Shown in pieces: positions 44,155 to 52,856 of a stretch of 64,000 bases of DNA (the stretch's first letter is position 1; each line of letters starts with the position of its first letter). The notes beneath the pieces are model-generated. The model had not been told where the DNA came from. It did not search any database and saw only the letters and a program-made list of their open reading frames with translations. A program made the translations under genes and the position numbers. Source of the DNA: Gimesia benthica (lineage in GTDB: Bacteria; Planctomycetota; Planctomycetia; Planctomycetales; Planctomycetaceae); assembly GCF_009720525.1 (NCBI RefSeq), contig NZ_CP043930.1:1578501-1642500 (forward strand), in the 5' to 3' direction.

Positions 44155-45156
44155 TTAAATGGAATAACGTTCCGCATTGAAATATTGTAAGTTGCGTCCG
44201 ATCCATTCTGCGGTCGCGGCCAGACCGTCTTTAAATGAGACCTGCGATTGCCAGCCGGTCAGTTTTTGAATTTTAGAGTTGTCTGCCAGCAGGCGATTGA
44301 CTTCACTTTTTTCGGGGCGAATCCGATCTTCGTCACAGATGATGGGGACTTCTTTCCCCGTGACTTCCATCAGCATTTGCGCGGTCTCTTCAATCGACCA
44401 CTCTTCGCCACTGCCGATATTCACAACCTCTCCTTCTGCCTGCGGACAGAGGGCCAGCGAGATCATGCCGGCCGCGGTATCAGTTGCGAAGTTGAAATCA
44501 CGGGTGGGTGTCAGGGCGCCCAGTTTTAATTCACTGCAACCGGCCTGCAACTGGCTGGCGATCGTCGGAATCACAGCGCGGGCAGTCTGCCGGGGACCAA
44601 AGGTATTAAAAGGTCGGGCGGTCACCACGGGCAGTTCGAAGGAGAGATAAAAACTCTCGGCCATTTTGTCCGCACCAATTTTACTGGCGGAATAAGGAGA
44701 CTGTCCCACCAGGGGATGCTGCTCATCAATGGGAACGGTCTGAGCGGTCCCGTAGACCTCGGAAGTCGAGACATGCACGAGTCGTGTGAGCCTGTCTGAA
44801 TTACGACAGGCCTGCAGCACATTCAAGGCACCGGTGATATTCGTATCCACATACGACCGCGCGGCAACGTAGCTGTAAGGAATCGCAATCAGGCTCGAGA
44901 GGTGAAACACATATTCACAGTCTGCGACCGCCAGTTGAATCCGTTCAGCGTCGCGAATATCGCCCTGAATAATTTCCACATTTTTCAGGACCTCGGGAGC
45001 GACATCGTTCAACCAGCCTATCTGATTCCAGGAATTGTAATACACGAGCGCACGCACACGGGCTCCCGCCTGGACGAGCTGCTCAACCAGATGGCTTCCA
45101 ATAAAGCCATCTGCGCCGGTGACCAGCGTTTGTTTTCCTGATAACGACTCTGACAT
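44155..45156 (-). CDS. legB: GDP-N-acetylglucosamine 4,6-dehydratase, legionaminic acid pathway
   Basis: A 333-residue extended SDR enzyme. 'TLVTGADGFIGSHLVEQLVQAGARVRALVYYNSWNQIGWL' and 'FHLSSLIAIPYSYVAARSYVDTNITGALNVLQACR' match LegB-type dehydratases. The active site lies in 'STSEVYGTAQTVPIDEQHPLVGQSPYSASKIGADKM' with the Tyr-Lys pair and a Thr/Glu pair for dehydration. 'GALTPTRDFNFATDTA' is another LegB marker. It would make the 4-keto-6-deoxy intermediate for LegC. All other legionaminic acid genes lie directly upstream on the same strand. Confidence 0.88.
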   Translation of the reverse strand: MSESLSGKQTLVTGADGFIGSHLVEQLVQAGARVRALVYYNSWNQIGWLNDVAPEVLKNVEIIQGDIRDAERIQLAVADCEYVFHLSSLIAIPYSYVAARSYVDTNITGALNVLQACRNSDRLTRLVHVSTSEVYGTAQTVPIDEQHPLVGQSPYSASKIGADKMAESFYLSFELPVVTARPFNTFGPRQTARAVIPTIASQLQAGCSELKLGALTPTRDFNFATDTAAGMISLALCPQAEGEVVNIGSGEEWSIEETAQMLMEVTGKEVPIICDEDRIRPEKSEVNRLLADNSKIQKLTGWQSQVSFKDGLAATAEWIGRNLQYFNAERYSI

Positions 45157-45196
45157 TGATTTGTTTCTTTTGATGTTTAAAACGATTGGGTAATGT

Positions 45197-46330
45197 TCAA
45201 GCGGCCCGGCGCTGATTCAACAGCAGATGAACGGCACTCTCGTCATCCTGGTCCAGCCCATCCAGGGTTTCGCGGGCCAGTTTGAGTTCAGTACGTGCCT
45301 TGTCCAGCTCGGCATGAGTTCCGATGTCCGACCAGTATTCGTGGACCGGAAACACGGCGACCCCCGGTTGACTGTTGAGATTCGACTCGATCAGGTCGGT
45401 CATGTTATAGGGCTGATTTCGCGGGACCTGACTGACGGCCTCCGGGGAGAGGGCATAAATCCCCGCATTACACAGAAACTGTTGTGATGGTTTTTCTTCC
45501 AGGCGGACTGCGAACGGTCCTTCTGTCTTAATCACGCCATAAGGGATTTCAACGTGATAATCGATGGCAGCGACCGTGAGCAGTGACTCATGTTTCAGAT
45601 GAAAGTCGAGCAGCGACTGATAATTGATCGATGTAAAGACATCGCCATTCATCAGCAGCAAAGGTCCTTCGGGAGTCTCTTCAATCAGAGACAGGGCTCC
45701 CGCGGTTCCCAGCTTTTCCCGCTCGCGTAAAAATACGATCTCGGTTCCGAATCGGCTGCCATCCCCGAGATGCGATTCGATCATTTCGGCAAGGTAGTTC
45801 ACAGCGATATAAATTCGCTCCACTCCCGCGGTTGCCAGACGACGCACCTGCCGTTCGATCAATGGCATCCCACCAACTTCTACCAGAGGCTTAGGAAGAT
45901 TTTCTGTGAGTGGTAACAGTCGCCGCCCTTCTCCTCCTGCCATGATGAGGGCACAGCTGTATCCCGTCGCCTGTCCGGTGTCGGTCCGACGGGTCAGCTC
46001 GGAAGAGAGTACGACTTTGACGACGCGATTCTCGGCATCGACCAGCGGCATTGCTTCCAGGCCGCTGGAGTCGAGCAGTTCCACGAGTGATGACTGGGGC
46101 ATAGCCACATCGGCCCTGGTCGGCCGGCAGTTCATTATCTGGGTCACCGAATCCTGCAGGCGGAGACCAGCCAGCAATCCACGACGCACATCACCATCGG
46201 TAATGACACCCTGCAGCTTTTGCGCGGGATCGACAACCACGGCGATCCCCTTCTTGCCAGCCTCGATGGCGCGAATTGCTTCTTTGATATCTGCAGATGC
46301 GCTGATCAGACAATCATTCATAAAGTCCAT
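45197..46330 (-). CDS. ptmE: CBS-domain sugar-phosphate guanylyltransferase, PtmE type
   Basis: 377 residues: two CBS domains (about 1-120, with 'GVITDGDVRRGLL') fused to a nucleotidyltransferase domain from about residue 125 ('SCALIMAGGEGRRLLPLTENLPKPLVEVGGMPLIE', 'LLLMNGDVFTSINY', 'CNAGIYALSPEA', 'YWSDIGTHAEL'). This fusion matches PtmE of Campylobacter, which makes GDP-glucosamine from glucosamine-1-phosphate for legionaminic acid synthesis. The CBS pair may sense nucleotides. Start is ATG 46330 or ATG 46321. It follows the legG gene after 67 bases. Confidence 0.85.
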   Translation of the reverse strand: MDFMNDCLISASADIKEAIRAIEAGKKGIAVVVDPAQKLQGVITDGDVRRGLLAGLRLQDSVTQIMNCRPTRADVAMPQSSLVELLDSSGLEAMPLVDAENRVVKVVLSSELTRRTDTGQATGYSCALIMAGGEGRRLLPLTENLPKPLVEVGGMPLIERQVRRLATAGVERIYIAVNYLAEMIESHLGDGSRFGTEIVFLREREKLGTAGALSLIEETPEGPLLLMNGDVFTSINYQSLLDFHLKHESLLTVAAIDYHVEIPYGVIKTEGPFAVRLEEKPSQQFLCNAGIYALSPEAVSQVPRNQPYNMTDLIESNLNSQPGVAVFPVHEYWSDIGTHAELDKARTELKLARETLDGLDQDDESAVHLLLNQRRAA

Positions 46331-46397
46331 CCCTGGCCCACTTTATCCGAACAGGGATTCCATCTCCCTGATTGATTCCAGCTTCTCGATGTCGGGC

Positions 46398-47558
46398 TTA
46401 ATCCAGATCATAAAAGGATTTCTGAGTCGTCCGACGGGGAAAATGCTCCTTGAGAATACTGATAATTTGCGACGTCGTCTTCCCTGCTCCATAAGGGTTC
46501 CTTGCCTGCGAACGCCGCTTCTGGAAGTCGGAAGAATACAATGTTTTAAAAGCCGACGCTATACCTGTTTCCGTGGGCTCACAATCGATGACCAGTTCCG
46601 ATTTGATCCGCCCTGTCTGACGGTTGCCAATGTTAATCGTACCGATTCGAAATCCAGGTGCCTCGATGATGCCGCTCGACGAATTCCCCACGACCGCATC
46701 CACAAACTGCATCATCGACAAATAACGTAGTTGCCCCAGACTAACATAGGAATGGAACCGTTCCGGGTTTTTCGCTGCAAAATCATCGATCATCTGATTG
46801 ATGATCCGCCCATCGGTGTCCGCATTTGTTTTTGTGAAAATGACGCTTGTATCCACCTGCTGCTCCAGCACGTTTAACAGGCTCTGGATCTGCTGCTCAG
46901 ACGAATTGTGCTCCAGGGTCACGGGGTGAAATGTGCATAACAGATTATGAGTATTAAACTTAAACCCCAGCTGCTGCTCCAGATCTTCGCGTGAGAGCAA
47001 AGGGAGTCGACGCAGGTTATCCAATCCGATCGCCCCCACATTGAAGACCCTCTCGGGGGCTTCTCCCAGTTGAATCACCCGCTGACGGTAGGCGTCCGTG
47101 GAGGTGAAATGCAGTTGGCTCATCTTGGTGATCGAATGCCGCAGCGCGTCGTCAAAAGCTCCCTCGGTCACTTCTCCTCCGTGCAGATGAGCGACGGGAA
47201 TACGACTGATGTGTGCAGCTGAGACCGCGCTGAATATTTCATAACGATCACCGAGCACCAGAATCAGATCGGGAGTCAGGCGGGTATATGCTTCCGCAAA
47301 ACTGATCAGTCCCAGGCCCATCGATTTACAGATGCCGACCGGGGTATCGGAACTGAGCACAACTTCGACTTTTTCGTCGATCGTATAACCGTCTGCTTCG
47401 ATCTCGCGATAGGTCAGTCCGAATTCGGGAGACAGATGCGATCCGGTCACCAGCAGTTGCAACTCGAAACTCTCATCAGCGCGCAGCGCTTCCAGCAGAG
47501 GGCTTAACAGACCGTATTCGGCCCGTGATCCGGTGACAACGCAGACACGGTTACTCAT
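46398..47558 (-). CDS. legG: hydrolysing GDP/UDP-sugar 2-epimerase (NeuC/LegG type)
   Basis: 386 residues. 'VCVVTGSRAEYGLLSPLLEAL', 'LVTGSHLSPEFGLTYREIEADG', 'LILVLGDRYEIFSAVSAAHISRIPVAHLHGGEVTEGAFDDALRHSITKMSQLHF' and 'GNSSSGIIEAPGFRIGTINIGNRQTGR' are the hallmark blocks of hydrolysing 2-epimerases. In the legionaminic acid route it releases 2,4-diacetamido-2,4,6-trideoxymannose from its GDP form. Its 3' neighbour ptmE and 5' neighbour legI (4-base overlap) fix the assignment better than the sequence does alone, since NeuC for sialic acid looks alike. Confidence 0.9.
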   Translation of the reverse strand: MSNRVCVVTGSRAEYGLLSPLLEALRADESFELQLLVTGSHLSPEFGLTYREIEADGYTIDEKVEVVLSSDTPVGICKSMGLGLISFAEAYTRLTPDLILVLGDRYEIFSAVSAAHISRIPVAHLHGGEVTEGAFDDALRHSITKMSQLHFTSTDAYRQRVIQLGEAPERVFNVGAIGLDNLRRLPLLSREDLEQQLGFKFNTHNLLCTFHPVTLEHNSSEQQIQSLLNVLEQQVDTSVIFTKTNADTDGRIINQMIDDFAAKNPERFHSYVSLGQLRYLSMMQFVDAVVGNSSSGIIEAPGFRIGTINIGNRQTGRIKSELVIDCEPTETGIASAFKTLYSSDFQKRRSQARNPYGAGKTTSQIISILKEHFPRRTTQKSFYDLD

Positions 47559-48562
47559 AACTCAATGATTTCGTCTTCGACATAATCTCGCCGGGCCACC
47601 TGGTTGATGACCTGATCCCACTGCATCGGACTGATCCCGGTTCCCGGTCGTTTCACGCAGAGGTTCTCTTCTGTGAACACGTCTCCCTGCTTGATATCCC
47701 CGGCAGCGACGATACTTTTACGGACTACAGGTTTATTCTTGGACTCAGAGGCGGAAGGTCGTTTGAGCGGACTGCCCAGCGATTTTTCCGTATTCCGGAT
47801 ACCGCGTACGAGCATCAGCAGTTCGTCCGGTTCCAAAGACGCGGCATGATCCGGGCCTTCCATGTTTTTATCGAGCGTGAAGTGTTTCTCAATCACGGTG
47901 GCACCGAGGGCCGTTGCGGCAATCGAGACTTCGATGCCCAGTGTATGATCCGAATAACCAACTTTCACACCAAAGGCATCGCGGATGGTGAGCATTGCCC
48001 GCAGGTTAACATCCTGAATGGGAGTCGGATACTCGGTATTGCAGTGCAGTACGGTAATGTTTTCACGGGAGACACCGTTGTTGATCAGAATATTGAGAGC
48101 GTCTTCAATCTCTCCCAGATCGGCCATGCCGGTTGAGAGGACCACCTGGTTAAAAGTCTGGGCGACTTTTTTCAGGTAGGGATAATTCGTGATCTCGCCT
48201 GAAGGGACCTTGATCAACTGCAGTCCCAGCGATTTCAGCAGATCGATGCTGTCCAGATCGAAGGGGGTCGAAATGAAAACGATGCCGGACTGCTCGCAGT
48301 AATCGTACAGTTCGCGGTGCGTCTCCTGATTGATCTCCAGTTTTTTGAGCAGGGTAAACTGGGTCTCTGATTCCCCATTCAGGCTGTTTTTCATCTGGTA
48401 TTCAGCCTGGGGCGTTGATTTGCAGACCAGCTTTTCCGTTTTGAAAGTCTGGAATTTGATTGCATCGGCGCCGGCCTGCACAGCGGCATCGATCATTTTC
48501 TTCGCGATTTCGACACTGCCATTATGGTTTACGCCTGCTTCGGCGATGATGAATACGCTCAT
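47555..48562 (-). CDS. legI: legionaminic acid synthase (NeuB family)
   Basis: 335 residues. 'FIIAEAGVNHNGSVEIAKKMIDAAVQAGADAIKFQTFKTEKLV' is the NeuB start with metal and PEP residues. 'LQLIKVPSGEITNYPYLKKVA', 'VVLSTGMADLGEIEDAL', 'LHCNTEYPTPIQDVNLRAM', 'VGYSDHTLGIEVSIAATALGATVIEKHFTLDKNMEGPDHAASL' are all present. A C-terminal SAF (antifreeze-like) domain includes 'SIVAAGDIKQGDVFTEENLCVKRPGTG'. It condenses PEP with the 6-carbon sugar to the nonulosonic acid. Both neighbours overlap by 4 bases. Confidence 0.92.
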   Translation of the reverse strand: MSVFIIAEAGVNHNGSVEIAKKMIDAAVQAGADAIKFQTFKTEKLVCKSTPQAEYQMKNSLNGESETQFTLLKKLEINQETHRELYDYCEQSGIVFISTPFDLDSIDLLKSLGLQLIKVPSGEITNYPYLKKVAQTFNQVVLSTGMADLGEIEDALNILINNGVSRENITVLHCNTEYPTPIQDVNLRAMLTIRDAFGVKVGYSDHTLGIEVSIAATALGATVIEKHFTLDKNMEGPDHAASLEPDELLMLVRGIRNTEKSLGSPLKRPSASESKNKPVVRKSIVAAGDIKQGDVFTEENLCVKRPGTGISPMQWDQVINQVARRDYVEDEIIEL

Positions 48563-49197
48563 TTCGCGGGTACTCCTTTTACTAAGGCTCCATCCTCAAC
48601 ATCCCGGACCACGACGGCTCCTGCGGCGATGACCGCATTGTTACCGATGTGCGTGCCCTGAATTACCACGGCACCGGCTCCCAGGAATGCATTCTCGCCG
48701 ACAGTGACGCCACCACTGAGGATGACGCCCGGGGCGAGAAACGCATGTTGTTTGATTTCACAATCGTGATCGATGCGGGCTCCCGTATTGACCACGGCCC
48801 CGGCTCCAATCCGGGTCTCTGTTTGAATTATCGCACCGGCCATCACCTGCGCTCCCTCGTCTAAAATCACAGACGGTGAGAGAATCGCACTGGAATGAAC
48901 CAGCGGTGGTTGTTCGAATCCGAGTTCGCGGAGTTGACCGTACAGCTTCCGCCGCAAGTTGGTCGAGCGGGTGCTGCCGACCGCCACGACGGCATGCTGG
49001 ATCCCCTGCTCTTGCTGAGCACGAAGTTCCTCGTCGGTTCCCAGCACCGGGACTCCCTTGACCTGACTTCCCACCGCGAGTTCCGGATCCAGAATACCTG
49101 CCGGCATATAGTTGTCCCATTCCAGAAGGAGATCGATGAGGACCCTGGCATGTCCTCCACCTCCAAGCAGAATGAGTGGTGTGCGGTTCTGGTTCAT
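48559..49197 (-). CDS. legH: sugar N-acetyltransferase (LegH/PglD type)
   Basis: I start at ATG 49197, which overlaps the legC stop as ATGA. The 212-residue product has an N-terminal Rossmann-like part ('LILLGGGGHARVLIDLLLEW') and then a left-handed beta-helix of hexapeptide repeats ('SAILSPSVILDEGAQVMAGAIIQTETRIGAGAVVNTGARIDHDCEIKQHAFLAPGVILSGGVTVGENAFLGAGAVV'), ending 'VVRDVEDGALVKGVPAK'. The catalytic His is in 'ARIDHDC'. It would acetylate the 4-amino group placed by LegC. Confidence 0.9.
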   Translation of the reverse strand: MNQNRTPLILLGGGGHARVLIDLLLEWDNYMPAGILDPELAVGSQVKGVPVLGTDEELRAQQEQGIQHAVVAVGSTRSTNLRRKLYGQLRELGFEQPPLVHSSAILSPSVILDEGAQVMAGAIIQTETRIGAGAVVNTGARIDHDCEIKQHAFLAPGVILSGGVTVGENAFLGAGAVVIQGTHIGNNAVIAAGAVVVRDVEDGALVKGVPAK

Positions 49198-50345
49198 GAC
49201 GACTCGAAATAAGCTTTGATGCATTCTACGACATACCGAATGTCGGCTTCGCTAAGCTGCACACTGGAGGGAATCGAGATGCAGCGGGCGTAGGCCGCTT
49301 CGGTCTCTTCCAGCTGGTATGTCTGACAATGCTGATACATGGACAGGGTATGCATCAGCTTCCAGGCTGGCCGGACCTGCACCTGACGTTCGAGTAAAAA
49401 CTCCATCAGCGGCCCTCGATCCGCGGGAGGCACGAGCAGCGCACAAAGCCAGAAGTTGCTTCGCGCCCAGGTCTCTTCCCAGGCCAGTTCCGCCTGGGGA
49501 ATTTCTGCCAGCAGTTCACGGTAGAGACAGGCGTTACGACGTTTGACATCCAGAAAGCCATCGAGCTGCTCCAACTGGGCAACTCCGAGTGCCGCCTGAA
49601 TATTGGTGAGGCGATAATTGAAACCGACTTCATCGTGTTCGTATTCAAAGGGCCTGCGGTTGGCCTGGGTACTCAAGTGCCGAATGTGACTGGCGAGTGC
49701 TTCATCGCTGGTAGTGACCATCCCTCCCCCGCCACAGGTAATAATTTTGTTGCCGTTAAAAGAAAAACAGCCGACCTTCGCGAGTCCGCCCGTTCTGCGT
49801 TCGCGATAGTCTGATCCCAGGCTTTCGGAGGCGTCTTCAATGACAGGCAGTTGAAACTCCGCTGCAATTGCATTCAGCGGGCCCATGTCGACCGGATGAC
49901 CGAAAATGTGCACCGGTAGAATCGCACTGACTCTGCGACCGGTACGACGGTTCAAAACAACGTCTGCCTCGCGAGTACATTCTTCAGTCAGGAATTGCCG
50001 CACTTTTTCGGGATCGAGATTGAAGGTGGCGGGATCCGACCCAATAAAAACCGGCTCGGCCCCACAGTAATGAATGGCATTGACGGGTGCGATAAAAGTG
50101 AAGCTGGGGGCCAGCACTTCATCACCGCGTTGAACGCCACATGCCAGCAGTGACAGATGCAGGGCCGCCGTGCCATTCACCGTGGCGACGCCGAACTGCG
50201 TTCCGACGTACTCACTGACCGACTGTTCGAAACGATCCACATAGGAGCCGACTGAAGAGACCCAGCCTGTGTCCAGGCAGTCTTTCAGGTAGTTCCATTC
50301 ATTGCCGGTGAGGCTCGGTACCGATAACGGAATCGTTTCGCGCAT
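49194..50345 (-). CDS. legC: DegT/AryC-type aminotransferase, legionaminic acid pathway
   Basis: 383 residues from ATG 50345 (MRETIPLSVPSLTGNEWNYL); a GTG three codons upstream is also possible. 'CLDTGWVSSVGSYVDRFEQSVSEYVGTQFGVATVNGTAALHLSLLACGV' and 'DEVLAPSFTFIAPVNAIHYCGAEPVFIG' are typical of the family. The PLP lysine is in 'CFSFNGNKIITCGGGGM', a sequence particularly close to LegC. It puts an amino group at C4 of the 4-keto-6-deoxy sugar. It lies between legF (44 bases upstream) and legH (overlap). Confidence 0.91.
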   Translation of the reverse strand: MRETIPLSVPSLTGNEWNYLKDCLDTGWVSSVGSYVDRFEQSVSEYVGTQFGVATVNGTAALHLSLLACGVQRGDEVLAPSFTFIAPVNAIHYCGAEPVFIGSDPATFNLDPEKVRQFLTEECTREADVVLNRRTGRRVSAILPVHIFGHPVDMGPLNAIAAEFQLPVIEDASESLGSDYRERRTGGLAKVGCFSFNGNKIITCGGGGMVTTSDEALASHIRHLSTQANRRPFEYEHDEVGFNYRLTNIQAALGVAQLEQLDGFLDVKRRNACLYRELLAEIPQAELAWEETWARSNFWLCALLVPPADRGPLMEFLLERQVQVRPAWKLMHTLSMYQHCQTYQLEETEAAYARCISIPSSVQLSEADIRYVVECIKAYFESS

Positions 50346-50389
50346 GACTCGCACAATTCATAAAAAAGCAACAGCGAGGAGAACAGAAT

Positions 50390-51118
50390 TCAGGCCGCTT
50401 TAGACCGGGGTGCCACCTGCAGCTGATTTTTCATCAACAGGCTGGCGACGAGGAATTCCCACTCCGTATCAATTTCCCACGATCGTTCGGTCGGCATCAG
50501 GTAACCGTAGGTCTCACCTTCCGGCCGAAAGGTTTTTGATTCACGAAACGCTTCCGTCTGGATGACGTAGACCGCGCCATTAAATGCATAGACGTCTTCC
50601 AGCAACTGCCTGCGGAGCTGTGACTCGTCCCGTTGTTCGGTCAGTTCGACCAGCAGTCCGTCCTCAGTCATCCCCCGCATACAGATCGGGTGACTGGGAG
50701 CGTGCATCATTCCAATTACGGATTTTGCATTTTTCTGCCGGGCGAAGTCGAGTGCCCCGTCAATGTCGGCTGCGATGCGAAAGGGAGACGTCGGCTGCAG
50801 CATGACCACATATTCCGCGACGAACTGGTCGTGCTCTTCGAGCCAGTCAATCGCATGCAAGACCACATCGGCGTGGCTGGAATCATCGAGAGCCAGTCTG
50901 AGCGGTCGCAGAAACGGAACTTCGGCTCCATACTGCCGCGCGATGGAGGCGATCTCTTTATCATCTGTCGAGACCACAACCCGATCCAGCTCCCGACTGG
51001 CCAGCGCCGCCTCGATCGTCCAGGCGATCAATGGCTTGCCTGCCAGTTCCTTGATATTTTTGTGGGGGACTCCCTTGGAGCCCCCTCGAGCCGTGATTAA
51101 GCCAACTGCACCGGCCAT
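50390..51118 (-). CDS. legF: CMP-legionaminic acid synthetase (NeuA family)
   Basis: A 242-residue cytidylyltransferase. 'GLITARGGSKGVPHKNIKELAGKPLIAWTIEAAL' is the CTP-binding P-loop-like motif of the NeuA/KdsB group. 'DRVVVSTDDKEIASIARQYGAEVPFLRPLRLALDDSSHADVVLHAI', 'VMLQPTSPFRIAADIDGAL' and the final 'SWEIDTEWEFLVA' follow. It activates the nonulosonic acid with CMP for glycosyltransfer. First gene of the legionaminic block; 193 bases with no gene separate it from the O-antigen ligase gene. Confidence 0.9.
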   Translation of the reverse strand: MAGAVGLITARGGSKGVPHKNIKELAGKPLIAWTIEAALASRELDRVVVSTDDKEIASIARQYGAEVPFLRPLRLALDDSSHADVVLHAIDWLEEHDQFVAEYVVMLQPTSPFRIAADIDGALDFARQKNAKSVIGMMHAPSHPICMRGMTEDGLLVELTEQRDESQLRRQLLEDVYAFNGAVYVIQTEAFRESKTFRPEGETYGYLMPTERSWEIDTEWEFLVASLLMKNQLQVAPRSKAA

Positions 51119-51311
51119 CCCTGGCCCCCCTTCCTGATTAGCGCTTCAAGTCAGAGCAGTCGCGGTATTTTGCATCCATTCCACGGCTCTGACAATCTGA
51201 AAATTCCTGCGAATTCATTGCGCGGGGATCATATTTCAACCTGTTTTTTGTGTAAAGGTGGAAACGATCCCGGCTTGAGACGTGAGTCACGTAGATGGGT
51301 TTTACCGGGAA

Positions 51312-52634
51312 TCAGGCCGCATTTTGCAGGTTTTCAGCCTGACTGTCCGGGGCTTCGGCATCTGTTTCAACGTATGGCGAACCCAGGCTGGCTCCTGTCG
51401 CGGAGACCCCGGCTGCACAGGTCAGGCCCATCAGATAACCGAACAGCCCTCCCTCGGTGGTATCCAGCATCAGCGAATTTACCAGACAGACAATCATGTA
51501 CACTCCCACAACCGCCTGAGCGAACGCTGGTTCCAGCCCGGAGATGCCTCGGGTAGAACGCCAGCAGAACCAGAACAACAGCAGGAACAAACCGACTCCT
51601 ATCGCTCCATTCTGGACCAGCAGCATCACATACTCATTGTGCGGGTTCGCTGTCACCATCTGCCCCTTCTGCACCATCAACTGGTCGTAACGCATAGCGA
51701 AACTCCCCGTCCCGGAACCAAAGATCGGGCTGGACTGCGCGAGTTCGAGGCCATTTAACAGGAACTCTATCCGCAGGTTAACGCCACTGGCATGATCCTG
51801 TGTCTGGTGGTAATTTCTGATCTCGGAAATCACCAGATCGATGCGTCTCTGAAAGCGGTCCGAAGACTGATAACAGATCATGCCAATGACCAGTACGCAG
51901 GCGCCCGCGGGAAGAATCCCCTTGTATCCCAGCTTCTGATACATCAATACGCCAATCAGCACGCCGACCGCCAGATAGCCCGAACGGCCTGGTACGATTA
52001 ACAGAACATTTACGGTCGCGATCAGCAGGATAGCGCCCCAGAACCAGTTTTTGCGAGGTTTCTCCAGAAATCGCCAGGCAGACAGATAGACCAGAAAGGA
52101 CATTAAAATGTTCTGGGTGATCCGGTTTTTGAAGATCGCATGATCGTGCGAAGGGACATCCCATTCGATGCCGAACATCCAGCAGAACATGGAGACGGCC
52201 AGTGTCAGCAGCAGGGCCAACTCAAACATGCGAATGCCGCGCAGGCGTACTCGACTGTCGAGAAAGAAGGAAAGGTAGATGGGAATCATCAGAAACTGTC
52301 GGTATTTAAACAGGTTCCTGGTAGCCAGCGAGAGGGTCTGGGGCGTGTAGAGCAAACCTGCCGCCAGGGTGCAGAACAGGATCAGTGAAACCGTGGCGAC
52401 CCGGTATGTTCGGAGCAGATGGAAGGTTACCCGATACTGTCCCGAAAGAAACCAGCAGATTAAAACTCCCACGCTGAACGCTGAGGTCAGACTGGTAGAG
52501 ATCGGAATCGCAAAGCCGACGCCCAGCGCGAACCAGAGCCCGGTGCGAAATGAGAGCTCCTGGAACGTAGAGCGCTTCAGCTGCATCACAGGACTGGAGT
52601 CCAACTGGCTTGGAAGACCCTCAAAAATATGCAT
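51312..52634 (-). CDS. O-antigen ligase / polymerase family membrane protein
   Basis: 440 residues with about 10-12 transmembrane helices. A large loop holds the family motif 'LRIEFLLNGLELAQSSPIFGSGTGSFAMRYDQLMVQKGQMVTANPHNEYVMLLVQNGAIGVGLFLLLF', in which 'H-N-E-Y' is the conserved His-containing site of WaaL/Wzy-type proteins. It either polymerises repeat units or ligates them to a lipid or protein. Sequence cannot tell the two roles apart. The soluble C-terminal tail is acidic. Confidence 0.88.
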   Translation of the reverse strand: MHIFEGLPSQLDSSPVMQLKRSTFQELSFRTGLWFALGVGFAIPISTSLTSAFSVGVLICWFLSGQYRVTFHLLRTYRVATVSLILFCTLAAGLLYTPQTLSLATRNLFKYRQFLMIPIYLSFFLDSRVRLRGIRMFELALLLTLAVSMFCWMFGIEWDVPSHDHAIFKNRITQNILMSFLVYLSAWRFLEKPRKNWFWGAILLIATVNVLLIVPGRSGYLAVGVLIGVLMYQKLGYKGILPAGACVLVIGMICYQSSDRFQRRIDLVISEIRNYHQTQDHASGVNLRIEFLLNGLELAQSSPIFGSGTGSFAMRYDQLMVQKGQMVTANPHNEYVMLLVQNGAIGVGLFLLLFWFCWRSTRGISGLEPAFAQAVVGVYMIVCLVNSLMLDTTEGGLFGYLMGLTCAAGVSATGASLGSPYVETDAEAPDSQAENLQNAA

Positions 52635-52673
52635 AATTTCAGATTCCGTCAGACTGCTTCTATTAATTTCGTA

Positions 52674-52856
52674 TCAGGAACAATCACACCAGAAGTCCAG
52701 AGAGGTAATAGTCTGCAGCAGTTCAGGCACATCAATAGCAGGAATGTAATTTCCATGCGATACTAATTTTCCACGCCTGAACAGCAGATAACTTCCTCTC
52801 GGCATCCTGCTCTTCTCAGTAATCAACGTTTTACGAGTCTCAATTAGTTCCTTCAC
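52674..52856 (-). CDS. small hypothetical protein between glycan genes
   Basis: A 60-codon frame starting at GTG 52856, within the last codons of the sugar transferase gene (17-base overlap), and ending 39 bases before the O-antigen ligase start. The peptide 'MPRGSYLLFRRGKLVSHGNYIPAIDVPELLQTI' has protein-like composition and fills the space between two operon genes, which favours a real gene. It matches nothing I know. It could instead be an untranslated spacer. Confidence 0.4.
   Translation of the reverse strand: MKELIETRKTLITEKSRMPRGSYLLFRRGKLVSHGNYIPAIDVPELLQTITSLDFWCDCS

Noticed and set aside
44155..51118. Sialic acid (Neu5Ac) pathway
   Set aside because: Presence of a CBS-fused guanylyltransferase, a 4,6-dehydratase, an aminotransferase and an acetyltransferase alongside the NeuB and NeuC homologues fits legionaminic acid better; Neu5Ac synthesis needs none of these four.
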